Shown piece by piece: positions 52,516-63,500 of a stretch of DNA of 64,000 nucleotides; position 1 is the stretch's first letter, and every line of letters begins with the position of its first letter. The notes beneath the pieces are model-generated. The model saw only the letters and a list, made by a program, of their open reading frames with translations. It had not been told where the DNA came from and searched no databases. Made by a program: the position numbers and the translations under genes. The DNA comes from Pieris napi (Eukaryota; Arthropoda; Insecta; Lepidoptera; Pieridae), in NCBI RefSeq assembly GCF_905475465.1, contig NC_062256.1, forward strand, positions 4,907,662-4,971,661, in the 5' to 3' direction.

Positions 52516-54549
52516 ATGAACATAAATCAAGAATTATTAATTACGTTGATTCAAGAAAGGCCTGTAATATGGGATAAGACCATCGACGATTATAAAAATA
52601 AGCGGCTTAAATATGATTCCTGGAAAGAAATATTTATTCATTTCCAGCCCACATTTGAAGATTTAAGTGGTGATGAGAAAAACAAGTTTGGTAAGTTACA
52701 GATATTTAATTATTAACTTTTTACTTATGCATAGTTGTTTTGATAGGAGAGGCGACCTTCGTTAGATACAAAATATTGTGCAAATCTGTTGCGAACTTCA
52801 TTAGCCGCCAAACTTCCGCGAACTGCATTCGTGATAGGTAACTGGATTAGTTCCGATTCTGAATCAAGGGTGGACTCATTTTCACTCGCATTGTGAAACT
52901 GAAAGTTTTCCTGCTTATGTATAAAATTTTGCAAAACACAACATGTTTTCACAATATCAACTGCCAAATCGATGGACACATTCATTGGCCGGTGAAAAAT
53001 TCGCCATTTATTGGATAAAATGCCAAACGCACATTCAACAAATCTTCGCGCTCTTGTGAGTCTGTAGTTAAATGTACGTTTTAATTGATCAAGCTGATGA
53101 CCACCAAATGGACGAAGCAAGTGATAATGCAAAGCAAAGGCTTCGTCCGCAACGAACACATATGGCAAATCGTAGTCAATTCCAGGCAAACGTGTTGCAC
53201 CGGGTAGATTTAATCCGTTGTTTGTTAAATTTTTCCAAAATGGGGTCTCTTTAAACACACTGGAATCACACTCCTTTCCGTAGGCGCCAACGTCAACAAA
53301 TATAAAGTTGTAATCGCTATCTACTACTGCCATCAAAACTATAGAAAAAAAATGTTTGTAATTTAAAAACATCGAGCCACTATCAATTGGCTTAATAAGT
53401 CTGATGTGTTTTCCATCGACCGCTCCTAAGCACAGCGGGAAGTTGGAAGATTCTTGAAATTTGCTTGCAATGTGTAGCCAGTCTTCTTTAGATGGCATTT
53501 TCATATATTCTTTATACAGTTCTAACCAAATGTAGTGGCATACTTCACGTACGATGCAACTTATGGTTTTTATTCCAATTCTATAGCTGTAGTATAGGTC
53601 AGTAAAGGTATCTCCTGTTGCTAGATACCTGAAATATAAAACAAAACGGTTCAGGTTCAAATACTAAAACCCCATTTTAGGTCGGGGTCGATTCAGTTTA
53701 GGTCGGGGGTTTTCATAAATTTTGAATTTAATAATTATTATTTATTTATTTTCAGGGCAAATGGTGATGAAGAAGTGGACCAATATGAAAGATAGCTGGA
53801 TAAAATATGACAAAAAAATTAATGAATGTAAGTCTGGTTCTTCAGCAAAAAAAATAAGAAAATATATGTTCTATGATGAAATGATGTTCCTAAAAAAAAA
53901 TGTTGAGCATCGCAAGACCGATTCTAACATGACTGAACATGTTCATGATTCTAGCCTCAGTAATGAAAATTTTGATAGTGCAGTCCCGAATCAATCAAGC
54001 TCGGGATACACTGAACGGAGTGAGACGCAAAGGGCTAAAAAAAAAAGAAAAAATGAACTAAGTGAAGTTGACATTAGGTTTATGAAGTTTATGGATTCAG
54101 CAGAACGAGATGAGAAAAAGAAAAGCCGTAGTATGAACTTTTTTATGGGAATCGCTGATACAGTTGACAAGTTCAGTGATGAAAATATGATAGACTTTCA
54201 GTTTCAAGTAATTTCAATAATTAAAAATATTCAACAAAGACAGTGTACTCAGTATATACCTACATCAAGAAACCAATGGGATCAAGGCCATCAAGGATAT
54301 TTAAGTGGTACAGCATCCTCAAATGCGCAATCGTCAACATATGGATATTCTACAGCTGCTAGATCGAGCTATGGAATAAGTCGTCCACAGACGTCTTCTC
54401 ATGATTTTGGACACGGTTCTGGTTTAGAGCCAATCCACTACCGACCCGAATCACAATTATCTGTACATAGTGTAAATGCGGAAAGTATCTCGGCAGATTC
54501 TCAAGTTTCTATTGAAGACGAATTCGATTTTAGTACCGCACTTGAGTAG
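52516..54549 (+). CDS. MADF-BESS-like accessory protein (Harbinger 4)
   Basis: Exon 1 52516-52690 and exon 2 53756-54549, phase 1 join (GGG glycine), 322 residues, no stop. MADF domain: LLITLIQERPVIWDKTIDDY, KNKRLKYDSWKEIFIHFQ, then in exon 2 MVMKKWTNMKDSWIKYDKKI. A basic RAKKKRKNELSEVDIRF segment follows, then NFFMGIADTVDKFSDENMID (BESS-like helix) and a Gln/Ser/Tyr-rich tail ending EDEFDFSTALE, close in plan to the Harbinger 2 protein. Expected to bind the element's ends and escort the transposase into the nucleus. The 1065-bp intron encloses exon 2 of the antisense transposase. Confidence 0.88.
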
Positions 54550-54997
54550 CATTTTCAGCGTAGTGTATTTTTTGATTTACTTGTTCTTAAATTAATAATT
54601 ATTAAAATTCAATTACATGTAATAATTTTGTTTGTGTGCAATAAACAATTTTAAACTAAAATATGTCATTTAATTTTGTACCTACTTACCTCAGAGTTAC
54701 AGCCAATCTTTCTGCGGGCGATATACTCTCTCGCATAAAAGTATCTTGATGTTTTAGTTCCTGGGATAATTTTTGGAGCAAGTTGTCGAATGTAGTTTTC
54801 TGCATTCTAAAATAATTGTAAAACTTGTCTTCATCTTCTCTCAATTGATTCTTGACAAGTGTATGAAACGCGCCATATTCCTCCCTTTTTTCTAAAATCG
54901 GATGTATCCAAAACCTTACTTCCCTTTTTTTTTCTATTTTCTTTTTCCTATATATGTAATAAGCAACTATAATCTTTTTTTTCGTAAGAAAATTCAT
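52725..54997 (-). CDS. Harbinger 4 transposase
   Basis: Exon 1 54997-54690 and exon 2 53628-52725, phase 2 join across GT-AG (AGG arginine), 403 residues. N-terminal basic region (IYRKKKIEKKREVRFWIHPI), FYNYFRMQKTTFDNLLQKL, then in exon 2 YLATGDTFTDLYYSYRIGIK. DDE core: Asp in CLGAVDGKHIRLI, Asp in YGKECDSSVFKETP, Glu in RRFVECAFGILSNKW; also VADEAFALHYHLLRPFGG and CCVLQNFIHKQE. Full family length with all catalytic residues. Its 1061-bp intron encloses exon 2 of the MADF gene. The two acceptor sites sit 127 bp apart, back to back (53629 and 53755). Confidence 0.92.
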
Positions 54998-55603
54998 GAC
55001 GCAGCACGTCCTACACAGCCCGAGTAAAAAGCGCTACTAGCCAGTACTTACCAATGTCTCGCGCGGTGATTTTGCCGTATCATGTACAAGCTAGCACGTT
55101 TTTTCAACCGTACGGCTTACACACCGTACGTTTGAACAACCGTGTAATGGAAAAGATGCCTTAGATTACTTTAACGCCTTTTTTCCAGAAAATATTTTCA
55201 AGTTAATTACAGATAACACTAATTTGTATTCAGTTCAAAGTGGAGCAGCCCGGAGTATCAACATTACTACTGATGACATTAGAGATTTTATCGCCATAAC
55301 TTTGCTTATGGGTGTAGTACAAATGCCAAGTTACAGAGACTATTGGAGTAATGCTTTAAGATATCCCCTTGTGGCTAATATAATGACTTTAAAAAAATAT
55401 GAAAAAATACGACGATATCTTCATTTTGTAGACAACACAGACACAAATGACGACCGGTATTTCAAAGTTAGACCAATTTTGGAATGTGTTCGCAATAACT
55501 GTTTACAGCTTGTGGAAGAAAAAAAAATACAGTGTCGATGAAATGATGGTGCCCTACAAAGGCACAAGGCTTCCTCATATATCCACTAGTTCAGCATAAA
55601 AAA

Positions 55604-56700
55604 ATCATATAAATAGGCCACGATTTCCGGGAGGTACGTTCATTTGAATACTAACAGACGGAAAGTAAACATCAAAATGGAGAAAAACTAAATCAGAGCT
55701 GTCATAAAGTACTTCTGTTTGAAAAAAATACAGCGACCTTGTGGAAACATTGGGGGACTCTGCTCCTCCATATTCCACAGTTGCTCGCTGGGCAAAGGAG
55801 TTCAAGCTGGGTAGAACATCCACAGAAGATGAACATCGCGAGGGAGTCCCTCGGAGGGACGCTCATCCACGTCCCTCAATGCGGAAAACGTTACAAAAGT
55901 CGAAGATGTCGTATTAGCAGATCGAAGAGTGACCATAAGGCATGTAGCTGAGATCACAGGGATCTCATATGGCAGTGTTCAAAGAATCTTTGCAAACGAG
56001 CTGCATATGAAAAAGATCTCTGCGCGTTGGGTGCCGAGAAAGTTAACCGACGAGCAAAAGAAAAATCGAGTAGACATTTCGAGGGCGAATCTCGAAAAGT
56101 TCCAGACGGATCAGGAAATTTTTTTGTTTCGTTTCGTGACCATCGATCCATCATTTTGATCCGGAAACTAAACAACAGTCAAGGAATTGGAAACGAGCCT
56201 CTTCCCGACGCCGAAGAAATTCAAGGTGTCAAGTTCGGCAGGAAAGGTTATGGCGTCCGTTTTTTGGGACGCCGAAGGAATTATAATGGTGGAATACTTG
56301 GAAAAAGGAGCCACTATTACAGGCTCTTACTACGCAGACCAAATAAGAAGATTGCGGGAGGCCATCAAACAAAAAAGACGAGGCAAACTCAGAGCTGGAG
56401 TGTTGTTCCACCAAGACAACGCACCGTCTCACAAAGCCGCCGTTGCGATGGCTGCCATTCAAGAAACGGAATTCCAATTTCTCGAACACTCGATTTGACG
56501 ACGATAGCGAGGTGATGACTGCTGTAGAGGTGTTTTTCGAGGGTCAAGACAAAGAAGTTTTTTCAAAGGGAATTATGGGTTTAGAAAAAAGATGGACTAA
56601 ATATATTGACTTGCTAGGAGACTATGTAGAGAAATAAATTTTTTTTTTACTTAAAATATCCTTATTTCATATTGATTATCATTACTTTTGGATCACCCCT
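55604..56700 (+). pseudogene. Mariner-type transposase, degraded
   Basis: Pieces of a mariner (Tc1/mariner, D,D34D) transposase. A decayed N-terminus starts MEKN near 55677. The helix-turn-helix RRVTIRHVAEITGISYGSVQ lies at 55929-56159 with KLTDEQKKNRVDISRANLEK. The first catalytic Asp is in RFVTIDPSF followed by a stop. A shifted frame has MASVFWDAEGIIMVEYLEKG and the second Asp in GVLFHQDNAPSHKAAVAM. A deletion then removes the 'YSPDLAPSDY' block with the third Asp. The tail FEGQDKEVFSKGIMGLEKRW runs to 56637. Inactive. Element ends are not clearly defined (about 55604 and 56700). Confidence 0.75.
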
Positions 56701-56940
56701 CGTACCCTTAAAAGCTACAACAACCATTAATTGATATCAACTCATCTTATCAACATCGAGAGCCGACAGTCAGCTACAGCAACAACCTCGACGGGATGTT
56801 TACATTATCCATTCTCAAGATATTAAATATTCTGTAAGTCTTTAGTCACATTTATCTTAAATTGTTATTTTTTCTATTTTGTTTTTGTAAGTTCTGTGGT
56901 TATTATATTTTGTGTATACCTGTTATATATAACGTAAAAA
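56701..56940. other. Leader-like flank of gypsy gag
   Basis: AT-rich, preceding the ATG at 56941. It may be the 5' leader of a gypsy copy. No primer-binding site was recognised. Confidence 0.3.
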
Positions 56941-57510
56941 ATGGAAGGCCGAACACTAAGCCCGGGTGGTACCAAACCCGAAGTCTGCATCACTGACACA
57001 GAAAATGAAAACGCTCTTCTTCCCCCTATTGGGCCTATCACCAGATCAAAAAAGGAAACCTTCACCTACAACATTACAAAATAAAACTGAATTAGAGTAA
57101 TCAATTCTACTTAAATTCATTAAACCATTCGATGGTTCCAGAAACAAATTAAATTCATTCCTATCAAACTGTAACAATGCTTACGAATTAGCTTCAGAAA
57201 ATCAAAAGGAAATTTTATTTAAATTGATCTTATGTCAATTAGAGGTAAAAGCAGACACAGCATGTTCCATAAAAGAATTTTCAATCTGGCCCCAACTTAA
57301 AGAATTTCTTAAAACTCAATTTAGCGAAAGAAAACATTACACACATTTACTCACAGACTTGCAAGAGTGTAATCAATTAACCAATGAACCCTTCAGCCAA
57401 TATGCACTTAGAATAGAAACTTTCCTTTCACAATTATTCAGTTCAAGTGGCAGTAGTATTAGAAAAGGTATCTCTCTCTTCGATGAACAAGCGTATCTCT
57501 GAGCGTCGAA
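56941..57510 (+). pseudogene. gag: Gypsy gag fragment
   Basis: Starts MEGRTLSPGGTKPEVCITDT and breaks at a stop near 57082. It then continues in frame pieces IKPFDGSRNKLNSFLSNCN, YELASENQKEILFKLILCQL, WPQLKEFLKTQFSERKHYTH and EPFSQYALRIETFLSQLF, the capsid pattern of insect gypsy elements. Stops near 57501. No pol follows; the neighbouring sequence is of another kind. Confidence 0.6.
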
Positions 57511-57514
57511 ATAA

Positions 57515-58160
57515 TGCAACCGCAGCGTATGATATTTGAAAATATTCAAATACTTGGAACAGCTTCTATTATAGAAGGCTGAGTAAAAAATGGCATTCCT
57601 TTAGTAGACGTTCGTGCCGATTGTTGTTGGTCTGCTAGATCATATGGCGATAACTACAAAGCACTTTCTGGAGCAGCAGACATAATAGGAAGAAAATTTG
57701 GAGAGGTTCTGTATCTTTGACATTCAACACATTTTGTCTTCAGTCAATTATGAATTTATAATAATACATAGCTTCAATCCGTTAAAAAAGTGTTTTCTTT
57801 AAGAGGTTCTGTATGTCGATTTAATAACAAATACTGTTTAGTATGTGTGCGAAAGCAAAAAAAGGAGTATAGGCAAAACAACATGTTTGCTACAAAAACT
57901 ATGATGGATCAATCCAGGTTAGCAGCAGACGGAGATGCCTCATTTTGATAGCCAATCCGTATCCTAATCAGTGTTACAGAAAATACAACGTCGTAACCAC
58001 TTGTTAAGAAATATGTGTAAAAATTACGTGCTATCACAAAAGATCTGAAATACAGTAAAGACCACAGGAAGCAATTGACGGACCAAAAAAGTATGAGCAT
58101 GCGAAAGGTGGTAGTTTCAAACTCAGTGATGCATGCTTTTGGAGATCATAAACAATAATT
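57515..58160 (+). pseudogene. Mutator-like transposase-domain fragment
   Basis: Frame pieces read NGIPLVDVRADCCWSARSYG, then DNYKALSGAADIIGRKFGEV and NKYCLVCVRK. I recall this motif set from the pfam 'Mutator-like transposase' domain of insect proteins (...VDG.W..RSY...Y.ALSG...IIG...G+VL, NKYC..C.R). A later decayed stretch includes LRAITKDLKYSKDHRKQLT. Several stops, no long frame. It is followed at 59400 by a YqaJ-type nuclease domain, which is usually found with it. Confidence 0.55.
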
Positions 58161-58230
58161 TATAGACTGTACATTAGATTTTGAAGATTTAATAAAATTA
58201 TAATTGTATGTTGTGTTTCTTAATATTTCA

Positions 58231-59081
58231 GATGCTGTGAGGACAAAGAAATCCACGATGGCAATGCTTAGCATATACGAAGCAAATGTACAGATGTTTA
58301 TGGATGTCGGCAAGAAATCAAGGGCGTGGAAGAAAATATCAGAAGGGTTAAAAGATTTATGGATACCGGTAAAAGTACTTAATATCATTAATGCTGAAGG
58401 TGTATTAAACTCTTGATAGTGTGTTGATTAGTCTTCATTATAAATTATAAGCATTAATTTACGGTTGTACAGGTTACAGCAGATCAGGTTAAATGGAAAT
58501 TTAATCGCTTATATAACAAATATAAGGAGTGTATTGTCAACAACAATAAGATGGAAGAGCTCGTATTACTTTTGAATATTATGAGCAATTCAAAGTAATT
58601 TTTCATAAAGAGAAAAACGTTTCCACTCCACGTACACTTTCTTCTTCGATACTTACGACTGATGAAAAAAAAAAGAAAACATGACATAACCGGATCAAAG
58701 CACATTAGTAAGAGTAAAAAATTTAAAATAGATGATCCACCCAGCGAAAAGAATCTACCACTAGTTGATGAGTCTCCAAAACCGAAAACAACACCGGTTG
58801 CAGACGTTAAAAAAACTGCAAGAAACCAGCAACGAATTCAAAGTATGGAAATTATAGATAAAGTTCAAGAAAACCAGAAGGCAAGCGATGAAAATATGAC
58901 AAGATATTTAAAAATGAAAGAGAAAGAAATGGAGTTAAAGAAGAAAGCAATCGATGTTCGTGAAACTGAAATGCAAGTTAAAAGAGATGTTGCGAGTGAA
59001 AAACTAAAGTTTAATGAAAAGAAGCACAAAGACTGGTTAAATATAGAAAAATTTACATGTGAGCTTCTAAAAAACTGTTAA
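58231..59081 (+). pseudogene. Myb/SANT-like protein with coiled coil
   Basis: After an AG acceptor at 58230: DAVRTKKSTMAMLSIYEANV, SRAWKKISEGLKDLWIP and a GT donor. A second exon from about 58472 reads VTADQVKWKFNRLYNKYKEC. A frameshift leads into ITFEYYEQFKVIFHKEKNV. After another shift the C-terminal part (58662-59081) has a basic segment and a long coiled coil (MTRYLKMKEKEMELKKKAID). This is the trihelix/SANT pattern. Frame errors make it a pseudogene. It lies between the Mutator-like and YqaJ pieces and may be part of the same element or an insertion. Confidence 0.5.
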
Positions 59082-59379
59082 AAGTCATACTGACAGCGAA
59101 GAGTCTGATTGAACTACCATAAGTTAATGTTTAAGAGTTTGTTGTACCCAAAAAGTTATTTAGTTATTTTAACATGCCAAAACAAATATTTTATATTATG
59201 ATCTATGATTAAGAGATCGCGAGTCCTAGGTCGGAATTAAGAAAAAAATGCTGACTGTTTCGAATTTTTGGTAGAGGGATTAAAAGAAAATTAAAGATCA
59301 AAGAATTTAGTAAAAGACGTTTTACATAAATACAACATTTCACATATAACGTCTATGGTATAAAGAATGAGAAAATTGC

Positions 59380-59820
59380 GTTAGAGCAACTGTCAGCACA
59401 AATAATATTGTTATTGAACCCTGTGGACTATTTGTGGATAACAAGTATCCTTTTCTTAGAGTTAGTCCCGATGGACTTATTGGGACGGACGCAATAGTGA
59501 AAGTCGAGAGTCCAGTAGCTCCGGGTAAAGTTGGAATGCACGAAGCCATCAAAACAAACAAAACACAAATTTACAAACACAATAAGAAAACGAATCAAAC
59601 TGTAATAAATAAAAACAGCAATTGGTTTTTCCAAGTTCAAGGCCAGCTTATGATTAGTGGCGGTGAAAAATGTATTATCGGCATTTGGGGGAGGGAGAAG
59701 CAATGAGGGTCATAGAAATAAAGAAAGACGAAACATTTTCGAAGGAAACGATGGAACGATGGTGGTAGAGTTTTATATGAATTATATACTACCTGAGCTT
59801 GTAGACTCACGACATTAAAG
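59380..59820 (+). pseudogene. YqaJ-like nuclease domain, transposon-borne
   Basis: Frame reads VIEPCGLFVDNKYPFLRVSP, DGLIGTDAIVKVESPVAPGK, then NSNWFFQVQGQLMISGGEKC and IIGIWGR. After a shift it ends FYMNYILPELVDSRH. This is the YqaJ-type recombinase fold seen in phage-like exonucleases (P.L..SPDG, ...E.K.P..., QVQGQL). The expected E-x-K catalytic pair after the Asp is V-x-V-E here (KVESP), so one catalytic residue seems altered. Several shifts and a stop at 59704 break it. The role would be DNA end processing, by analogy. Confidence 0.6.
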
Positions 59821-60591
59821 AGGCAAAACCCTGTGAAGTAGTGAAAATAGAACCATGCAGATGTATTTTTATATAACAGATATTGTATTGTAACATTTTT
59901 TTATGGTTTATAACACAAAGAGTGACTGTAACTTTTCTGACATAACTTATTTTCACATGGATGAAACCTTCACGAATTAGTATCGTCTAGTATACTTTAA
60001 ATACCTGCCTACTTGTGGAGCTTGCCCTGTGACACCTGGGCAGGTACCAGGTGAGAAAGGTAACTAAAAATATGAGTTATCTAACTTAAATTTGTATGGC
60101 TGAATTTTATATATATTTTGTAGAATATTATTCTAAACTAGAATTATAAAGTGTCAGACACTTTTCATGGACCAGAGCTTTTGTCAGACGCTTTAAAGCT
60201 CGACAAAAAATTAATGAACTTTACTTATTTTTTCATGTCTGACTTTTAAATATATTATTCAAGTAACTACTACAAAGTTATATTTCATCAGTTAGACAAA
60301 TTCGAGTGACCAAACATCCCCTAAACACAAAACCCCCTAAACACAAAGTTATTCAGCCGGGAGTGCGAGCGAAAGAGCACTATGCGCATGTATTGCAGAG
60401 CGAGTGAGACGTTCACAACAACTCGGTTCCTCTTCTTAAACTCACTCTCTGCTCCACTTTACAGTGTATACGTGCTTTTTGCGCGCGCAACCTATAGTTT
60501 CCAGTGCAGTTCGGGTGTATAAGAGCACATGTTTTTGTTGTTTATATCGTGTAATTAGTGACCGATATTGTTATATGTAATAGTGAAAACC
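59821..60591. other. Spacer and probable promoter region
   Basis: 59821-60300 is AT-rich with a short GACACCTGGGCAGGTACCAG palindrome-like string at about 60032. 60320-60360 has two CCCCTAAACACAAA-type repeats. 60361-60590 is the GC-richer leader of the following gene, with the ATG at 60592 in a good context (AACCATGG). Confidence 0.4.
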
Positions 60592-63500
60592 ATGGAAGAA
60601 GAAAAATCAAAGTGTATATTTTGTAAACAACATCATGATAAATTAAAATTATTTACCGAAGAAACATTTAAAAAATGTAAACAAGTATTAAAACAGCGAG
60701 CACTCCATAACCTAAAATTTAAAGACTTAGTTTTTCCAGAAGATTTGTATGACTATGGTTACCATCGAGAATGCTATAAGAATTTTACTGCTTTGCCAAA
60801 AAGGTATTATTCTGCCACTCCAGAAAATCCAAAAATTGCCAAAAAAAAAAAATTATCGAGTAATGTTGAAAATACATCAGTTACATCGACATCAAGCCTA
60901 CCAAGTAATCTTGGTACTGATAATCATCAATGCATACAATTGACCTCAAGTCAACAAAATAATTCTATAGTTCCAGATTCAGATGTAGTATCAGACTCTA
61001 CTCCAGTTAGTACTATGTCTGAAACTATTGTAATACCTGAGCAAAGTGTTGAACCTAGTGTTGAATTAGAATCAGTTGAACCGGTGTCATGTATTTCTGA
61101 GGAACCTTGTGCGACATTTGAATGTGATGTTAATTCCTCTTCTCATGATGTTTCAATTGAAAATGATATGATAATTGACAAAACCCAGAGATGTATATAT
61201 TGTGATCAAATGACTAAAAGACATAAATTGAAACGACTACCATTGCATAAGTGCGGTAAAAATGATTTTTTAATGAAATTAAATGTTCAAGACTTGGCAG
61301 AATTAATTGAGAAAGTGCAAGATGTAACGGATTCAACAATATACTATCATAAAAAATGTCAAATGGAATATTCCTATAAAATATCGTCAAAGAAAAATAA
61401 AACTCAAACATCTTGGCATGATCTTCGTAAACACCATCAAGCAGTTTTTGATGAAGTTTGTAATTTTATACAACAAAATGTAGTAGAAAAAGGTCGATGT
61501 TACTTTCTGACATTTCTCCACAGGAACTACATAGAGCTATTTAACGAAGAAGTAGAAAACTCTAAAGAAGTTATGGGGAATTTCACTCCTCATAACTTAA
61601 TAAAATAAAAAGAAGATAAAATAAGCAAAGTATTTACAAAGGAGATTAAGTTCTTAATATGTCATAATAAGAAGGTACTTGCTCCGAAACATGTTTCTGT
61701 TATTGATGAAGAGTTAGTAGACAATTTGAGGGATCAGGACATTCTTAATAAAGCTGCTTTGATATTGAGGAAATCAGTACTACAAATTGAGAAAAAAAAA
61801 TTGCCAAATAATTTATCTGTTCAGGATCTTAAAAACGGCGAAGTTTCAGTGCCAGAAGACTTATCCCAATTTTATTGTACTCTTATTGCAGGAAGTAACA
61901 GCAAAAGGAGAAACAATTTTAAGTGTGTTCGACTAGTTAAATCCTTGAGCCAGGATGCTGTCTATGCTATCTTGAATGGTAAATGTAAAACGTCAAAGCA
62001 TATTAAGCTCGGAATGGCTTTAAAAAGCTTAACAAGCAGTCGTAATATAATCGACATCATCCACAGATATGGTCATTGTATTAGTTATCCAGGGATAGAG
62101 GAGTTGGAGACTGAAGCTACTTATTACTCTATGCGAAAATCAACTATGTGTCCTGAAGCAATTAAAATAAATCCGAATCTCTGCACTGGAGTTGCGTAGG
62201 ATAATTTTGATCGGTTTGTGGAAACAAAAAATGGGAAGGACACGTTACACGACACTGTTGGTATAATATATCAAAACGTGGGTCAAAATTCTTTACACGA
62301 ATCAGATACTCCACTCCTTTTAAAAGTATTCAAAGAGAAAGTTACGCCTGCAATCATTTCCAATGGATTTAAAAGATGTGGAATCTACCCTTTTGACCCT
62401 TCTGCAGTTGATTATACCAAATGTATGGACCATGAAGTGCGTAATGCACCAACACTTGCAGAGACAGGAGGAGTAGAAACAATTCTGTTGCTAGAATCTT
62501 TTATGCGAAAAGGTCGAACAGAACAATTTAGACGAGCCATAAAAGATGAACAATGGGAAGGTGACGAATCGGCTAAGGAACTATTTTACGTCTGGAAAAA
62601 ACTTCATCAACATTACCTTTCTTCCACATCTTCTTCTCTTCGTGAAGCATCTATTCCAGAAGGTAGTAGTAGCTGTTCTGTTGCGCTTGTGAACACAGAG
62701 TATGAATTACCTACTAATATGTCCCCATCACTCTTACAACCGTCGGTAAGCGCTCAAGTAAGTAGACGAACATCTACAACATCTCTAGAGATGGAGATGA
62801 TTGTTGTGACTGATCAAGGTAGCAACTCGGTATCCATTTCAGAAAATAAATTAGATCAGCTTCTAGCGCAGGAAGCATCAATTTCAACACCCACTCCAGA
62901 AGCTTGCGATTGTTCCAAAGATACTGCACCTGTGGCCGTTGTAGATGACATACCTGTTAATATGCCTACTTCACCTTTTCAAAATCCGTCTGACGCTCCA
63001 GTGAATCGGCAGACATCTGCAATTACTCCAGAGGCAGAGATTGCAACAAATCAACAAGGAAGCAACACAGTTAACACTTCTAAAAATAAACTATTTCAGC
63101 CCAAAAAACAAAAACTAATAAGCCCTGCTTTTGGTAACCATATTTTGTGGCCATCAGACTCACCAATAAAGAAAAAAACTAAGGAACGCCTGTCACTTGC
63201 GGTGACATCAAAATATTTCATAGATTACTTTGAAAAAAAAAGAAGAAGAAAAGCAAAAGAAGTTAGAATATATAGAAAACAGAAAAAGAGAGCGAAATGA
63301 GGAGAAAATAAGTAAAAGTCAAGTAAAGAAACCAAAAGTAAAGAGAGCAGTGATACGCTCGCTCTCCTGTGACTCAGAAATAGATATAAAAAAATGTAAA
63401 GTCCAAGGCAAAAGAATGAAAAAGAAAAAAAAACAGTCTCATTATACGGAGTGATAGTGAATCAGACGATAGTAACATAATTGATACAAGAAAAATAAAC

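Larger units (their letters stand above)
52220..55160. mobile_element. PIF/Harbinger 4, complete, interlocked genes
   Basis: 2941 bp. Ends: left GGCCTCTTTTCCATTACACG, right (reversed) GGCATCTTTTCCATTACACG. The target duplication TTA is perfect (52217-52219 and 55161-55163). Both genes are open: MADF accessory on plus (two exons), transposase on minus (two exons), interdigitated as in Harbinger 2. Subterminal regions (52260-52515, 54998-55130) are GC-rich with CG-type and GTACGG palindromic motifs and probably hold promoters. A complete, potentially autonomous copy. The split piggyBac-type gene rejoins in frame across it. Confidence 0.92.
51217..55603 (+). pseudogene. PGBD/piggyBac-type transposase, split by Harbinger 4
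   Basis: A different piggyBac family. Exon 1 (51217-51252, MASQMFAASGLK) is joined by GT-AG to exon 2 (51662-52216), with an acidic N-terminus and basic SKRVKKFVRKPLIFKWKRNK. Harbinger 4 then intervenes. Coding resumes at 55164 in frame through the TTA duplication (...KSPL, DYFNAFFPENIFKLITDNTN), then DDIRDFIAITLLMGVVQM, SYRDYWSNALRYPLVANIMT, RRYLHFVDNTDTNDDRYFKV. After a frameshift near 55530 it reads YSVDEMMVPYKGTR (first catalytic Asp). It ends near 55603 where mariner sequence starts. Later catalytic residues are lost. Confidence 0.8.

Noticed and set aside
52217..52530. Several overlapping frames on both strands at 52.2-52.5 kb
   Set aside because: GC-rich terminal region of Harbinger 4; frames overlap each other and cross the element border.
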